A stretch of DNA of 64,000 bases from CAWGUU01 sp963825765 (GCA_963825765.1 CAWGUU010000003.1:372001-436000); one strand, 5' to 3'. Shown: positions 50,382-59,207, counted from the first letter of the stretch. A program made the numbers and translations. Notes: a model not told the origin generated them from the letters alone.

Positions 50382-51317
50382 TCAGGCATCGACGGGCACC
50401 ACGTGGGAGACAGGGTTCGAGACCACGCCTGCGGACCGGTCAGCGCCAGGCACGGGCGACGGCAGCGGTCCGCCGCCGCCGGCTGTGGAGCCATCCCGGG
50501 CCTTGGCCGCCTCCGCGGCCAGGACTTCGAACGGGGGGATGCGGGAGTCCCACTCGAGCAGTGTCGACATCCGGCCGAACCGAGCCACCGCCAGCCGGAA
50601 GAGGCCCCAGACCGGCTCGGCCACCGGGCCGTCGTGGGTGTCGACCGCGTGCGTGCCCATGTGGGTGTGCCCGGCCAGATGCAGCTGCACCACCCTCTCC
50701 ACCGGCAGCGACCGGACCAGCTCGGCCGGGTCGACGCCGTGGTTCGTGCCGGAGACATATGCGTTGTTCACGTCGAGCAGGAGCCCGCAGTCGGCATCGT
50801 CGGCCATACGCCCGAGGAATTCGGCCTCGCCCATCGTGGAGCTGGTGAACGTCACGTACGTGCTCGGGTTCTCGAGCACGATCCGCTGCCCGAGGAAGTC
50901 CTGTACGGCGCGGATGCGCCCTACCACGTGGGCCAGGCAGGCCTCGGTGAAGGGCAGCGGCAACAGGTCGTGGGTGTTGACGCCGGCCGCGCCCGTCCAA
51001 CACACGTGGTCGGAGATCCACGCCGCGCCGACATCCTCGGCGAGGCGCCGGAGCTTGCCCAGGTAACCGACGTCGAGGGGGTCGGTGCTACCGATCGACA
51101 GCGACACGCCGTGGAGCACGACGGGGTAGCGATCGGCGACGAGGTCGAGGACGTGGCGGGGCCGGCCGCCGGAGTCGAGGAAGTTCTCCGAGATCGCCTC
51201 GAACCAGTCGACGTCCGGCGTGTCGGCCTCCAGGTGGTCGAAGTGGGCGCTGCGCAGGCCGACGCCGTACCCCAGGTCGGGTAGGCCGAGCCGGGTGGCC
51301 ACGATGCTCGGGGTCAC
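50382..51317 (-). CDS. MNIO-family (DUF692) multinuclear iron oxidase
   Basis: 311 aa TIM-barrel enzyme of the MbnB/BufB/HvfB family, which uses two or three iron atoms and O2 to modify cysteines of a ribosomal peptide. Ligand-type residues seen: LHGVSLSIGSTD, WISDHVCW, HDLLPLPF, LENPSTYVTF, LLDVNNAY, LHLAGHTHMGTHAVDTHDGPV and LLEWDSRIPPF. GTG 51317 is preferred because it overlaps a TGA in the would-be precursor frame and begins VTPSIVATRLGLPDLGYGVGLR; an upstream TTG at 51359 is possible. Directly downstream of the cysteine-rich peptide gene. Confidence 0.88.
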   Translation of the reverse strand: MTPSIVATRLGLPDLGYGVGLRSAHFDHLEADTPDVDWFEAISENFLDSGGRPRHVLDLVADRYPVVLHGVSLSIGSTDPLDVGYLGKLRRLAEDVGAAWISDHVCWTGAAGVNTHDLLPLPFTEACLAHVVGRIRAVQDFLGQRIVLENPSTYVTFTSSTMGEAEFLGRMADDADCGLLLDVNNAYVSGTNHGVDPAELVRSLPVERVVQLHLAGHTHMGTHAVDTHDGPVAEPVWGLFRLAVARFGRMSTLLEWDSRIPPFEVLAAEAAKARDGSTAGGGGPLPSPVPGADRSAGVVSNPVSHVVPVDA

Positions 51318-51849
51318 GAGGGCGGGCGGCCTCGTACGGCGCCTCGTACCCGGGGACAAGGTCGTCGGGGTAGCCCTCGCCGGGGGACGGGCCGAAGGGG
51401 ATCCCGGCGTCGTACATGCGCTCCTCGAACAGCTTGCGGGCCAGCTTCCACACGCTCTTGCCTTTGTTGGGCCCGGCCGAGCTCACCCGGCTGACGTTGA
51501 TCGGGCTGGCGCAGCTGCCGTTCCACTTGCAGGACTGGTCACCCGGCTTGCCCTGCTCGACGTCGATCCCGGCGTAGCCGCATCCGCCCTGGCCTCGGCA
51601 GTTGTTCGAGCCGTGGCAGACGTGGGACACCGTGGCGCACTCGCCAGTGCCCGCCAGCTCCGCCTTGCCGTTCACGTCATGGCCCTGGCAAGAGTTCAGG
51701 CCCATGCAGACATGCAGCTCCAGGGCCGGCCCGAACGGCTTGTCTGCCGGCTCGAGCGGCTCTGGGAGGGCGACGTCGTGGGCCCGGGCCCTCCGGATGC
51801 GTCCCGACGTCCCGCCGGCGACGAAATCCTCGATGCTCCGGTCGCTCAT
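51314..51849 (-). CDS. Cysteine-rich bufferin-like (BufA2-like) peptide, putative MNIO substrate
   Basis: About 178 aa from ATG 51849 (AGGGGG upstream). It has eight cysteines, seven of them in C-x5-C units: CMGLNSC (48-54), CHGSNNC (78-84) sharing its last Cys with CRGQGGC (84-90), and CKWNGSC (107-113); the eighth is Cys71. C-x-G-x-N-x-C-x-G resembles BufA2-type bufferins. There is no signal peptide and a conserved-looking C-terminal half follows (SVWKLARKLFEERMYDAGIPFGPSPGEGYPDDLVPGYEAPYEAA). In the given sequence the frame runs on to 51088; one missing base just before 51320 would end it at the TGA overlapping the MNIO GTG. Confidence 0.75.
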
Positions 51850-52218
51850 CGGCCCCCCCTCGCACGATCGGCCTCACGGACATGCGCGGCTTCCAGCCAA
51901 GCGCCGCCCACCGCCGTGTCCCGGCCCAACCCGAAACCCGTAGTCGGGACAACTGTCGCGCAGAGTCTGCCGCCGCTCAAGGGACAGTCCGAACCGCGGC
52001 GCAGCGGCGTCAGCCGTGGCGTTGCCGTGGTCATGGACACGGACGAGGCGGGTTTCGGAGTCTCGAGCGCGCCGGGCCGCGGTCCGGATCGACCGGGGCT
52101 GGCTGACGATCCTGATTTCGAGACAGGAAGCGTTACGACGGATGCGGGCTGACGGCTCGGCTTACCGTCCCGGGCCACCGAAGCCGCTGTCCACAGGCAC
52201 AACTAGCATTCGGGGACC
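51850..52218. other. Divergent intergenic region between MNIO operon and zwf
   Basis: About 370 bp with no convincing gene on either strand. The right end holds the zwf -10 box (52204-52209). The left end must hold the MNIO-operon promoter, but I could not identify a reliable -35/-10 pair or a clear metal-responsive operator by eye. Confidence 0.6.
52204..52209 (+). promoter_or_regulatory. Leaderless-type -10 box for zwf
   Basis: TAGCAT, 9 nt before the zwf ATG at 52219. Confidence 0.5.
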
Positions 52219-53808
52219 ATGAGCTCGGACAACCCGTTGGTCGAGAAGACCGGCGACAGGGTCGCGCCGCCGGCGGTCCTGGTGGTGTTCGGCGCCTCCG
52301 GCGACCTCACCGCCCGCAAGCTGATGCCGGCGATCGAGCGGCTGGCCATCCGCCGCCTGCTGCCCGGTGGCTTCTCGGTGGTGGGGGTGGCCCGCACGCC
52401 GATGACCGACGACGAGTTCCGCCAGCGCATGCGGAAGGCGGTGGCCGACGTGGGCGGCGGCGGGGAGGAGGCCCGGCACGTCTGGGAGGCCTTCACCGGC
52501 GGGATGAAGTACGTGGCCGGGCCCTACGACGACCCCACCACCTACGCCCACCTCGGCAAGGTGCTCGACGAGCTCGATCGCGAGCGGGGCACGGGGGGCA
52601 ACCGCCTCTACTACCTCGCCACCCCGCCGTCCACGTTCCCGGTCATCGTGCAGGGCCTGGCCGGGGCCGGACTCAACAAGCCGTCCGAGCCGGGTCCGAT
52701 CGATTCGGCGGCGATCGTGTCGGGATCGATCGTGTCGGGTTCGATCGTGTCGGGGCCGTTCGTGCGCATCGTCATCGAGAAGCCCTACGGGCGGGACGGG
52801 AAGTCGGCGGCCGCCCTCGACGCCGTCGTCCACGACGCCTTCGGCGAGCCCCAGGTGTACCGGATCGACCACTACCTGGGGAAGGAGACGGTGCAGAACG
52901 TCCTGGCCCTGCGCTTCGCCAACGCCATCTTCGAGCCCCTGTGGAACCGGCGCTACGTGAACCACGTGCAGATCACGGTGGCCGAGTCGCTGGGCGTCGG
53001 CCACAGGGGCGGCTTCTACGAGAACGCGGGAGCCCTGCGCGACATCGTCCAGAACCACGTGATGCAGGTGCTGGCCCTCACCCTCATGGAGCCGCCCGCC
53101 ACCTTCGACGCCGACGGCATCCGCGACGAGAAGGTCAAGGCCCTCAAGGCGGTCGACGTCCTCACCCCCGACCAGGTCGGCACCGAGGTCGTGCGCGGCC
53201 AGTACCGGCGGGGGTGGGTGCAGGGCAACGAGGTCAAGAGCTACCGCGAGGAGGAGGGCGTCGACCCCCACAGCCAGACCGAGACGTACGTGGCCATGCG
53301 CATCAGGGTCGACAACTGGCGCTGGGCAGGCGTCCCGATCTACGTCCGCACCGGGAAGTACCTGCCCAAGCGGGTCACCGAGGTGGCCATGGAGTTCAAC
53401 CGGGTGCCCCACCTGCCCTTCGCCGCCGACCAGGCCCAGGACCTCGACCCGGACGCCCTGGTGCTGCGCATCCAGCCCGACGAGGGCATCACCCTGCGCT
53501 TCGGGGCGAAGGTCCCGGGCCAGGCGTTCAGGGTCCGCTCGGTGTCGATGGACTTCTTCTACGGGGCGGCGTTCCTCGAGGAGACGCCCGACGCCTACGA
53601 GCGCCTGCTCCTCGACGCCCTCGTCGGCGACCAGACCCTTTTCATCCGCTCCGACGAGGTGGCCCAGGCCTGGCGTATCGTCGACCCCGTGCTGCAGGCG
53701 TTCGACGAGGCCGACCTTCCCCTGGCGCGCTACGAGGCCGGCACCTGGGGCCCGGCCGAGGCCGACGAGCTGCTTCGGGGCGACGGTCGCGGCTGGCGCC
53801 GTCCGTGA
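52219..53808 (+). CDS. zwf: Glucose-6-phosphate dehydrogenase
   Basis: 529 aa, first enzyme of the oxidative pentose phosphate pathway. NADP site VVFGASGDLTARKLMPAI, substrate and catalytic segment RIDHYLGKETVQNVLALRF, and the C-terminal fold are all intact. An insertion of about 20 residues before VRIVIEKPYGRD contains IVSGS-IVSGS-IVSGP, encoded by a 15-bp tandem repeat, in a surface loop position. It heads the zwf-opcA-pgl operon. Confidence 0.95.
   Translation: MSSDNPLVEKTGDRVAPPAVLVVFGASGDLTARKLMPAIERLAIRRLLPGGFSVVGVARTPMTDDEFRQRMRKAVADVGGGGEEARHVWEAFTGGMKYVAGPYDDPTTYAHLGKVLDELDRERGTGGNRLYYLATPPSTFPVIVQGLAGAGLNKPSEPGPIDSAAIVSGSIVSGSIVSGPFVRIVIEKPYGRDGKSAAALDAVVHDAFGEPQVYRIDHYLGKETVQNVLALRFANAIFEPLWNRRYVNHVQITVAESLGVGHRGGFYENAGALRDIVQNHVMQVLALTLMEPPATFDADGIRDEKVKALKAVDVLTPDQVGTEVVRGQYRRGWVQGNEVKSYREEEGVDPHSQTETYVAMRIRVDNWRWAGVPIYVRTGKYLPKRVTEVAMEFNRVPHLPFAADQAQDLDPDALVLRIQPDEGITLRFGAKVPGQAFRVRSVSMDFFYGAAFLEETPDAYERLLLDALVGDQTLFIRSDEVAQAWRIVDPVLQAFDEADLPLARYEAGTWGPAEADELLRGDGRGWRRP
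52711..52755. repeat. 15-bp tandem repeat inside zwf
   Basis: Three in-frame copies of (T/G)CGATCGTGTCGGG(N) at 52711-52725, 52726-52740 and 52741-52755, each encoding Ile-Val-Ser-Gly plus one residue. Confidence 0.85.
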
Positions 53809-53815
53809 GCGGAGC

Positions 53816-54833
53816 GTGACGCCCTCCCCGGCGCAGCCGACGACGCTCGGGTCGTGGGAGGCCGAGAACGTCTCCGTCGGCGAGGTGGAAGGGGCGCTGT
53901 CGGGCCTGCGCCGCCACGAGCAGCGGGCGGCGGTGCGCACCAGCGTCCTGACCCTGGCGGCGGTCGTGCACAGCCAGGAAGGAGCCGACATCGTCAGGAG
54001 CACGGTCCACGACCTGGGCCTGCGCCATCCGTCCCGCACCGTTGTGGTGGTCATGGGCGGCGGCGGGATCGACGCCGGCACCACCGGCATCGACGCGGCG
54101 GTGTGGGTCCACGCCCTGATGAACTCGGCGGGGCGGGCGGTGTGCTTCGAGGAGGTCGTGCTGACCGTGCGGGGGCCCGCCCGGTTCCACCTCGACTCGG
54201 TCGTCGGGCCCTTCGCCCTTCCCGACGTGCCGCTCGTGATGTGGCTGCCGGCCAGCCTGCCGGCGCCCGGCGACCCCTTGCTCGACATCGCCGACCGGCT
54301 CGTCGTCGACAGCCGGGCCGTCGCCGAAGGCGGCGCCGACGCTCTGAGCCGGGCGTCGGTGCTGTGCCGCCGGCTGCCGGTGAGCGACCTGTCGTGGATC
54401 CGGCTGCGGCCGTGGCGGACCCAGCTGGCCGGGCTGTTCGAGGGCGGCGCCACCAGGCCCTTCCTCGACGCCGTCGACACGGTGGAGGTGGCCGGCAACG
54501 CCGGGCCGAGGCTGATGATGGGCGGTTGGCTGCTCCGCCGCCTGCGCCTGGCGCCGGCCCGGATCCACCTGTCGCCCGCCGAGCACGTCTCGGTCCGGGT
54601 CGAAGCCACCTTCGCCGGCCGGCGCGGGCAGGTTCTCGGTGAGCCGGCTGGGCCGGGAGCGGTCGATCGCCGCGTCGGTCGACATCGACGGCGGCCCGAC
54701 GCTGGACCAGGTGCTGCGGATGGAGGACCGGTGGCCGGCCCAGGCGCTGGCCGGCGCCCTCACCACCGTCGGCCACGACGACGCCTACGAGGACGCCCTG
54801 GCCGGCGCCCGGACCCTGCGGGACGCGGCGTGA
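53816..54833 (+). CDS. opcA: Glucose-6-phosphate dehydrogenase assembly protein OpcA, frameshifted near 3' end
   Basis: About 339 aa after correction. OpcA activates or assembles Zwf in cyanobacteria and Actinobacteria. Family features: SWEAENVSVGEVEGALSGLR, RTSVLTLAAVV, LPDVPLVMWLPASLPAPGDPLLDIADRLVVDS, LSWIRLRPWRTQLAGLFE. The first frame departs from the family after TFAGRRGQ; the second frame resumes with FSVSRLGRERSIAASVDIDGGPTLDQVLRMEDRWPAQALAGAL and stops at 54833. One extra G near 54634 explains this. GTG 53816 lies just after the zwf stop. Confidence 0.85.
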
Positions 54834-54862
54834 ACGGGTGATCGGGTGAACGGGTGAACGGG
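54831..54862. repeat. 8-bp tandem repeat across opcA stop and pgl start
   Basis: TGA(A/T)CGGG repeated four times without interruption. It includes the opcA stop codon and several GTG triplets; only GTG 54854 opens the pgl frame, the others reach a stop at once. Confidence 0.8.
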
Positions 54863-55519
54863 GAGCTGATCATCGTCGAGGACGTGGCCGCCGAGTTCTC
54901 CGAGCGCGTGGTCGAGGCCTTCCACACCCGCCCGGGCGAGAGCTTCTCGCTGGCGGTGTCCGGCGGGGAGACGGCCCGGCGTTGCTACGAGAAGCTGGCG
55001 GCCGACGGCTCCGACCAGCTCGACTGGTGGCAGGTCGACGTGTACTGGGGCGACGAGCGCTGCGTCCCTCCCGACCACCCGGACTCCAACGAGCGCATGG
55101 TGCGCGAAGCCCTCCTCGAACGGGTGGGCGCGGCCAACGCCGTCCACCCGATGCGCTGCGAGGACGGCGCCGACTCCTACCAGCAGAAGGTGGCCACGGT
55201 CGGCCGATTCGACCTGGTGCACCTGGGCCTGGGCCCGGACGGCCACACCGCCTCGCTCTTCCCCGGGTCGCCGGCATTGGAGGTCGACCCGGGCCGCCTG
55301 GTCGTGTTGAACGAGGACCCCGGCGGCGGCAACCCCCATCGCCGCATGACCCTCACCTACTCGGGCATCGCCCGCGGCCGGTTGGTGATCTTCACCGTCG
55401 AGGGGGAGGGAAAGCGCGAGGCCTTCGCCCGGGTGCGAGCGGGCGACCTGACCTGCCCCGCCGCCCGCGTCGCCGCCGACCGGATCGTCTGGCTCGTCGA
55501 CCAGGCCGCGGCAGGCTGA
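54854..55519 (+). CDS. pgl: 6-phosphogluconolactonase
   Basis: 221 aa, hydrolyses 6-phosphogluconolactone from Zwf. Seen: LAVSGGETARRCYEKLA, the YWGDERCVPPDHPDSNERMVREALL signature, and LGLGPDGHTASLFPGSPAL with the catalytic His. NagB/RpiA/DevB fold; length is slightly short but complete. Starts inside the 8-bp repeat at GTG 54854 (VNGELIIVEDVAAEF). Confidence 0.94.
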   Translation: MNGELIIVEDVAAEFSERVVEAFHTRPGESFSLAVSGGETARRCYEKLAADGSDQLDWWQVDVYWGDERCVPPDHPDSNERMVREALLERVGAANAVHPMRCEDGADSYQQKVATVGRFDLVHLGLGPDGHTASLFPGSPALEVDPGRLVVLNEDPGGGNPHRRMTLTYSGIARGRLVIFTVEGEGKREAFARVRAGDLTCPAARVAADRIVWLVDQAAAG

Positions 55520-55529
55520 CCGGCGCTGC

Positions 55530-56024
55530 TCACCCCGCCAAGACGGCACCCCGTGCCCGCCGGCGGTAGTAGATCGAGCTCTCGCCGTCGACCCGATCCT
55601 GCATTCGTCCGATTGGGACGAAGTCACTCTTCTCGATCACACGCCTCATGGCGACGTTCCGCTCGCACGTCCCGATCGAGACGTCGCGTTCCGGATAGTC
55701 ACCGACGAGCGCGGACAGGAGAACGCTCATCAGGCCCCGGCCCCGGAACTCGGTGGCTGTCATGCAGATCCCGACGTCGATACCGTCCGGCCCTGTCTTG
55801 TAGTCGAGGTACGACGCCAGCCTTCCCGTCGGATCGAGGAGCACCGAACCCGTCCAGGCCCCGGAAACGAGGCCTCCGAGGAGCATGTCGGGAAGCGGTT
55901 CGGTCCACGACAGCTTCGGGACGAACAGGGTCTGCAACGCCAGGTCATAGCAGTCCGGCCTGAGACCCGGGCCCACGACCGCGAACCTGAAGCCCGAAGG
56001 ATCGACGTTGGTCGTCTCCGTCAC
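55530..56024 (-). CDS. GNAT-family acetyltransferase
   Basis: 164 aa. The acetyl-CoA motif appears as GICMTATEFRGRGLMSVLLSALVGDY, followed by CERNVAMRRVIEKSDFVPIGRMQDRV. Starts at GTG 56024 (MTETTNVDPSGFRFAV). Convergent with pgl. Substrate unknown. Confidence 0.8.
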   Translation of the reverse strand: MTETTNVDPSGFRFAVVGPGLRPDCYDLALQTLFVPKLSWTEPLPDMLLGGLVSGAWTGSVLLDPTGRLASYLDYKTGPDGIDVGICMTATEFRGRGLMSVLLSALVGDYPERDVSIGTCERNVAMRRVIEKSDFVPIGRMQDRVDGESSIYYRRRARGAVLAG

Positions 56025-56248
56025 ACTCGCTCCGCCTCGTCGTGGACCGGGAGCGTCAGGTCGCCCCGCGATGAAGAATCTGCGCCGTCACATGGGCCTG
56101 GAACAGCGCAGTGGACCCGGACCCAGCCGGCCGGATGGTAGCGCCCAGGGCGGGAGGTCGGTCGGCGGCAGGAGGTTGCGACAGAGCGGGGACTGCCACG
56201 GTCCACGCGAGCCGTTCGCCGGAGCGCTCGCGGGGGTAGAGCCTCGGC

Positions 56249-56449
56249 ATGAACCGAATCCTTCTGATCGTCGCCGCCGTGTGCTTCGGCCTGGCGGCAC
56301 TCTCCGCCTTCTCCGACGCCATCAACGTCAACGAGCTCGGCTTTCTCGCCCTCGGTCTCCTCGCCTACGCGCTGGCCCCGCTGCTGGCCGAGGTGGCAGT
56401 GGGGACCGGCGGTGGACCCCTGCGGGGCCGCCGCTTCGTTCGGCGTTAG
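56249..56449 (+). CDS. Small two-TM membrane protein
   Basis: 66 aa: ILLIVAAVCFGLAALSAF and LGFLALGLLAYALAPLLAEV are two hydrophobic helices separated by SDAINVNEL, with a basic tail (RGRRFVRR). This resembles small actinobacterial membrane proteins of unknown role. The stop overlaps that of the convergent OsmC gene. Confidence 0.68.
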   Translation: MNRILLIVAAVCFGLAALSAFSDAINVNELGFLALGLLAYALAPLLAEVAVGTGGGPLRGRRFVRR

Positions 56450-56871
56450 CTCAGACTGGCCTCGACCTGGACGTCGACGTTGCCCCGGAGCGCGTTCGAC
56501 ACCGGGCACGAGCCCTCCGCCGCCTCGACCGCGTCCCGGAACTGGGCCTCGTCGGCGCCCGGGACGGTAGCGGTGACGTGCAGCGTCATGGTGGTGATGG
56601 TCGGCGGTACGAACACCGACACCGCCGACACCTCCAGGCGCGCCGGCGGGTGGCCCCGGCTCGACAGCTCGTTCGACAGGGCCATGCAGAAACAGGCGGC
56701 GTGGGCCGCGGCGATCAGCTCCTCCGGGCTGGTGCGCCCGCCGACCTCCTCGGTGCGTGAAGCCCACGTCACCGGCGCGTCGGTGAACAGCCCACTGCTG
56801 CCGGCCGACACCGTCCCGGCCCCTGCGAAGAGGTCGCCCTCCCAGACTGCACTCGCCTTGCGCTCGGCCAC
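56446..56871 (-). CDS. OsmC/Ohr-family peroxidase
   Basis: 141 aa. Two active-site cysteines lie in AAHAACFCMALSNELSSRGH and GSCPVSNALRGNVDVQVEA; SPEELIAAAHAACF is the family hallmark. Reduces organic hydroperoxides with thiol cofactors. GTG 56871 is preceded by GAGAGGGA at proper spacing and begins VAERKASAVWEGDL; a longer upstream frame has no support. Confidence 0.9.
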   Translation of the reverse strand: MAERKASAVWEGDLFAGAGTVSAGSSGLFTDAPVTWASRTEEVGGRTSPEELIAAAHAACFCMALSNELSSRGHPPARLEVSAVSVFVPPTITTMTLHVTATVPGADEAQFRDAVEAAEGSCPVSNALRGNVDVQVEASLS

Positions 56872-56939
56872 GTCGTCCCTCTCGCTCGCGGGATACGGCT
56901 GGCGGGATCCTATTGTGAGGACGTGACGGTCGTGAAGGT

Positions 56940-59207
56940 GTGATTGGCGCCGAGCTTCTCGCCGCGCCGATCGAGGAGTTGACGGCGGCGGCATCCAGCC
57001 GCCGGGACGCCGCCACCGGCACCCGCATCACGTTCTCGCCCAAGGTCTTCGTCCCCCTGACCCACCTGTGCCGCGATCACTGCGGCTACTGCACCTTCGC
57101 CCAGCCCCCGGCGCGGGTGGCGACGCCCTACCTGACACCCGACCAGGTCCTCGCCATCGCGAGGGACGGCGCCGCCGCCGGTTGCCACGAGGCCCTGTTC
57201 ACCCTGGGCGAGCAGCCCGAGGACCGCTACCCCGTGGCCCGGGACTGGCTCGACGCCGCCGGCTACACGTCGACGGTCGACTACCTGGTGGCCGTCGCCG
57301 GGCAGGTGCTGTCCGACACCGGCCTCCTCCCCCACGCCAACGCCGGCGCCCTGTCGGCCGGCGAGCTGGCCAGGTTGCGCCGGGTGTCGGCGTCGCAGGG
57401 GATGATGCTGGAGTCCCTCAACCCCGACCTGGCGTGCCACCGGGGAGCTCCCGACAAGACCCCCGCCCGCCGGCTGGCCACGCTGGAGGCGGCCGGCGAG
57501 CTGGGCATCCCGTTCACCACCGGCCTGCTCGTCGGCATCGGCGAGAGCCGGGCCGACCGGATCGAGACTCTCGAGGCGATCGCCGCCAGCCACCGCCGCC
57601 ATGGCCACGTGCAGGAGGTGATCGTCCAGAACTTCCTGCCCAAGGCCGGTACCGCAATGCACGCGTCGCCCGCTTGCCCGCCCGAGGAGCTGGTCTGGAC
57701 GGTGGCCGTCGCCCGCCTGGTCCTGCCGGCGGAGGTCCACCTGCAGGCCCCGCCCAACCTGTCCGACGACCTCGGCCCGCTGGTGGCGGCCGGCATCGAC
57801 GACTGGGGCGGGGTGTCGCCCGTCACCCCCGACCACGTCAACCCGGAGCGCCCGTGGCCGGCGGTCGACACCCTGCGGGACGCCACCCGGGCCGCCGGTT
57901 ACGAGCTGGCGCCGAGGCTGACCATCTACCCGGATTTCGCCCTCGACCCGGGTCGCTGGCTCGACCCCGCGGTGCGGCCGGCGGTGCTGGCCGCGGCCGA
58001 CGCCGAGGGCCTGGGCCGCGACCTCGACCCCTGGGTGGCCGGCGGCCAGGCACCCCCGCCCCGCCTCCTGCCCGACACCCCTCGAGCCGGCGGCCGGGTG
58101 GGCGAAGTGCTGGCCGGCGTGCTGGCCGGCCAGGAGGTGGGCGAGGCCGAGATCGTCACCCTGTTCTCGGCCCGAGGCCGGGAGGTGGCGGCGGTGGCCG
58201 AGGTGGCCGACGACCTGCGCCGCCGCTACGTGGGCGACGTGGTCACCTGGGTGGCCAACCGCAACATCAACTACACCAACGTCTGCACCTTCCGGTGCCG
58301 GTTCTGCGCCTTCTCCAAGGGCCCGCTGTCACTCAACCTGCGGGGCGACCCCTACCTGCTGGGCATCGACGAGATGCAGCGCCGGGTGGTGGAGGCGGTG
58401 GAGGTGGGTGCCACCGAGGTCTGCCTGCAGGGCGGCATCCACCCGAGCTTCGACGGCGAGTACTACGTCGACGTGTGCCGGGCGGTGAAGGAGGCCGCTC
58501 CGAGCATCCACGTCCACGGCTTCACCGCCCTGGAGGTCACCGAGGGGGCCCGCCGCCTGGGTGAGCCGCTGGCCGACTACCTGGGCCGGCTCCGGGCCGC
58601 CGGGCTGGCGTCGCTGCCGGGGACCGCGGCCGAGATCCTCGACGACGGGGTGCGGGCCGACCTCTGTCCCGACAAGATCGACACCGACGAGTGGCTGGAG
58701 GCCCACCGGGTGGCCCACTCGATCGGACTGCGGTCGAACATCACGATCATGTTCGGGGCCATCGAGCAGCCCGTCTCCTGGGCCCGGCACCTGCTGCGCA
58801 CCCGGGCCCTACAGGTCGAGACCGGCGGGTTCACCGAGTTCGTCCCCCTCCCCTTCGTCCACATGGCCACGCCCATGTACCTGCAGGGCAAGGCTCGGCG
58901 GGGGCCGACATTCCGGGAGGCACTGCTCATGCACGCCGTCGCCCGCATCGCCTACGGGGAGCTGGTGCCCAGCATCCAGGTGTCGTGGGTGAAGATGGGG
59001 GCGAGCGGGTCCCGTCAGGCGCTCACCGCCGGGGCCAACGACCTGGGCGGCACCCTCATGGACGAGAACATCTCCCGCGCCGCGGGCGCGTCCCACGGCC
59101 AGCGCATGGACGAAGCCGGGTTCCGGGAGATCGTCGAACCCCTCGGCCGGCCCCTGGAGCAGCGGACGACCTTGTACGGCAGGGTGGAGCGGGCGCCGAC
59201 GGGCTGA
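56940..59207 (+). CDS. fbiC: FO synthase, fused CofG-CofH
   Basis: 755 aa with two radical SAM modules: CofG half with Cys44-x3-Cys48-x2-Cys51 (LCRDHCGYCTF) and CofH half with VCTFRCRFCAF following RNINYTNV. Together they make FO, the deazaflavin core of F420, from tyrosine and the diaminouracil. Shorter than mycobacterial FbiC (about 850 aa) mainly at the N-terminus. Starts at GTG 56940; TATTGT at 56910-56915 is a possible -10. A further GTG pair upstream is out of frame. Confidence 0.95.
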   Translation: MIGAELLAAPIEELTAAASSRRDAATGTRITFSPKVFVPLTHLCRDHCGYCTFAQPPARVATPYLTPDQVLAIARDGAAAGCHEALFTLGEQPEDRYPVARDWLDAAGYTSTVDYLVAVAGQVLSDTGLLPHANAGALSAGELARLRRVSASQGMMLESLNPDLACHRGAPDKTPARRLATLEAAGELGIPFTTGLLVGIGESRADRIETLEAIAASHRRHGHVQEVIVQNFLPKAGTAMHASPACPPEELVWTVAVARLVLPAEVHLQAPPNLSDDLGPLVAAGIDDWGGVSPVTPDHVNPERPWPAVDTLRDATRAAGYELAPRLTIYPDFALDPGRWLDPAVRPAVLAAADAEGLGRDLDPWVAGGQAPPPRLLPDTPRAGGRVGEVLAGVLAGQEVGEAEIVTLFSARGREVAAVAEVADDLRRRYVGDVVTWVANRNINYTNVCTFRCRFCAFSKGPLSLNLRGDPYLLGIDEMQRRVVEAVEVGATEVCLQGGIHPSFDGEYYVDVCRAVKEAAPSIHVHGFTALEVTEGARRLGEPLADYLGRLRAAGLASLPGTAAEILDDGVRADLCPDKIDTDEWLEAHRVAHSIGLRSNITIMFGAIEQPVSWARHLLRTRALQVETGGFTEFVPLPFVHMATPMYLQGKARRGPTFREALLMHAVARIAYGELVPSIQVSWVKMGASGSRQALTAGANDLGGTLMDENISRAAGASHGQRMDEAGFREIVEPLGRPLEQRTTLYGRVERAPTG

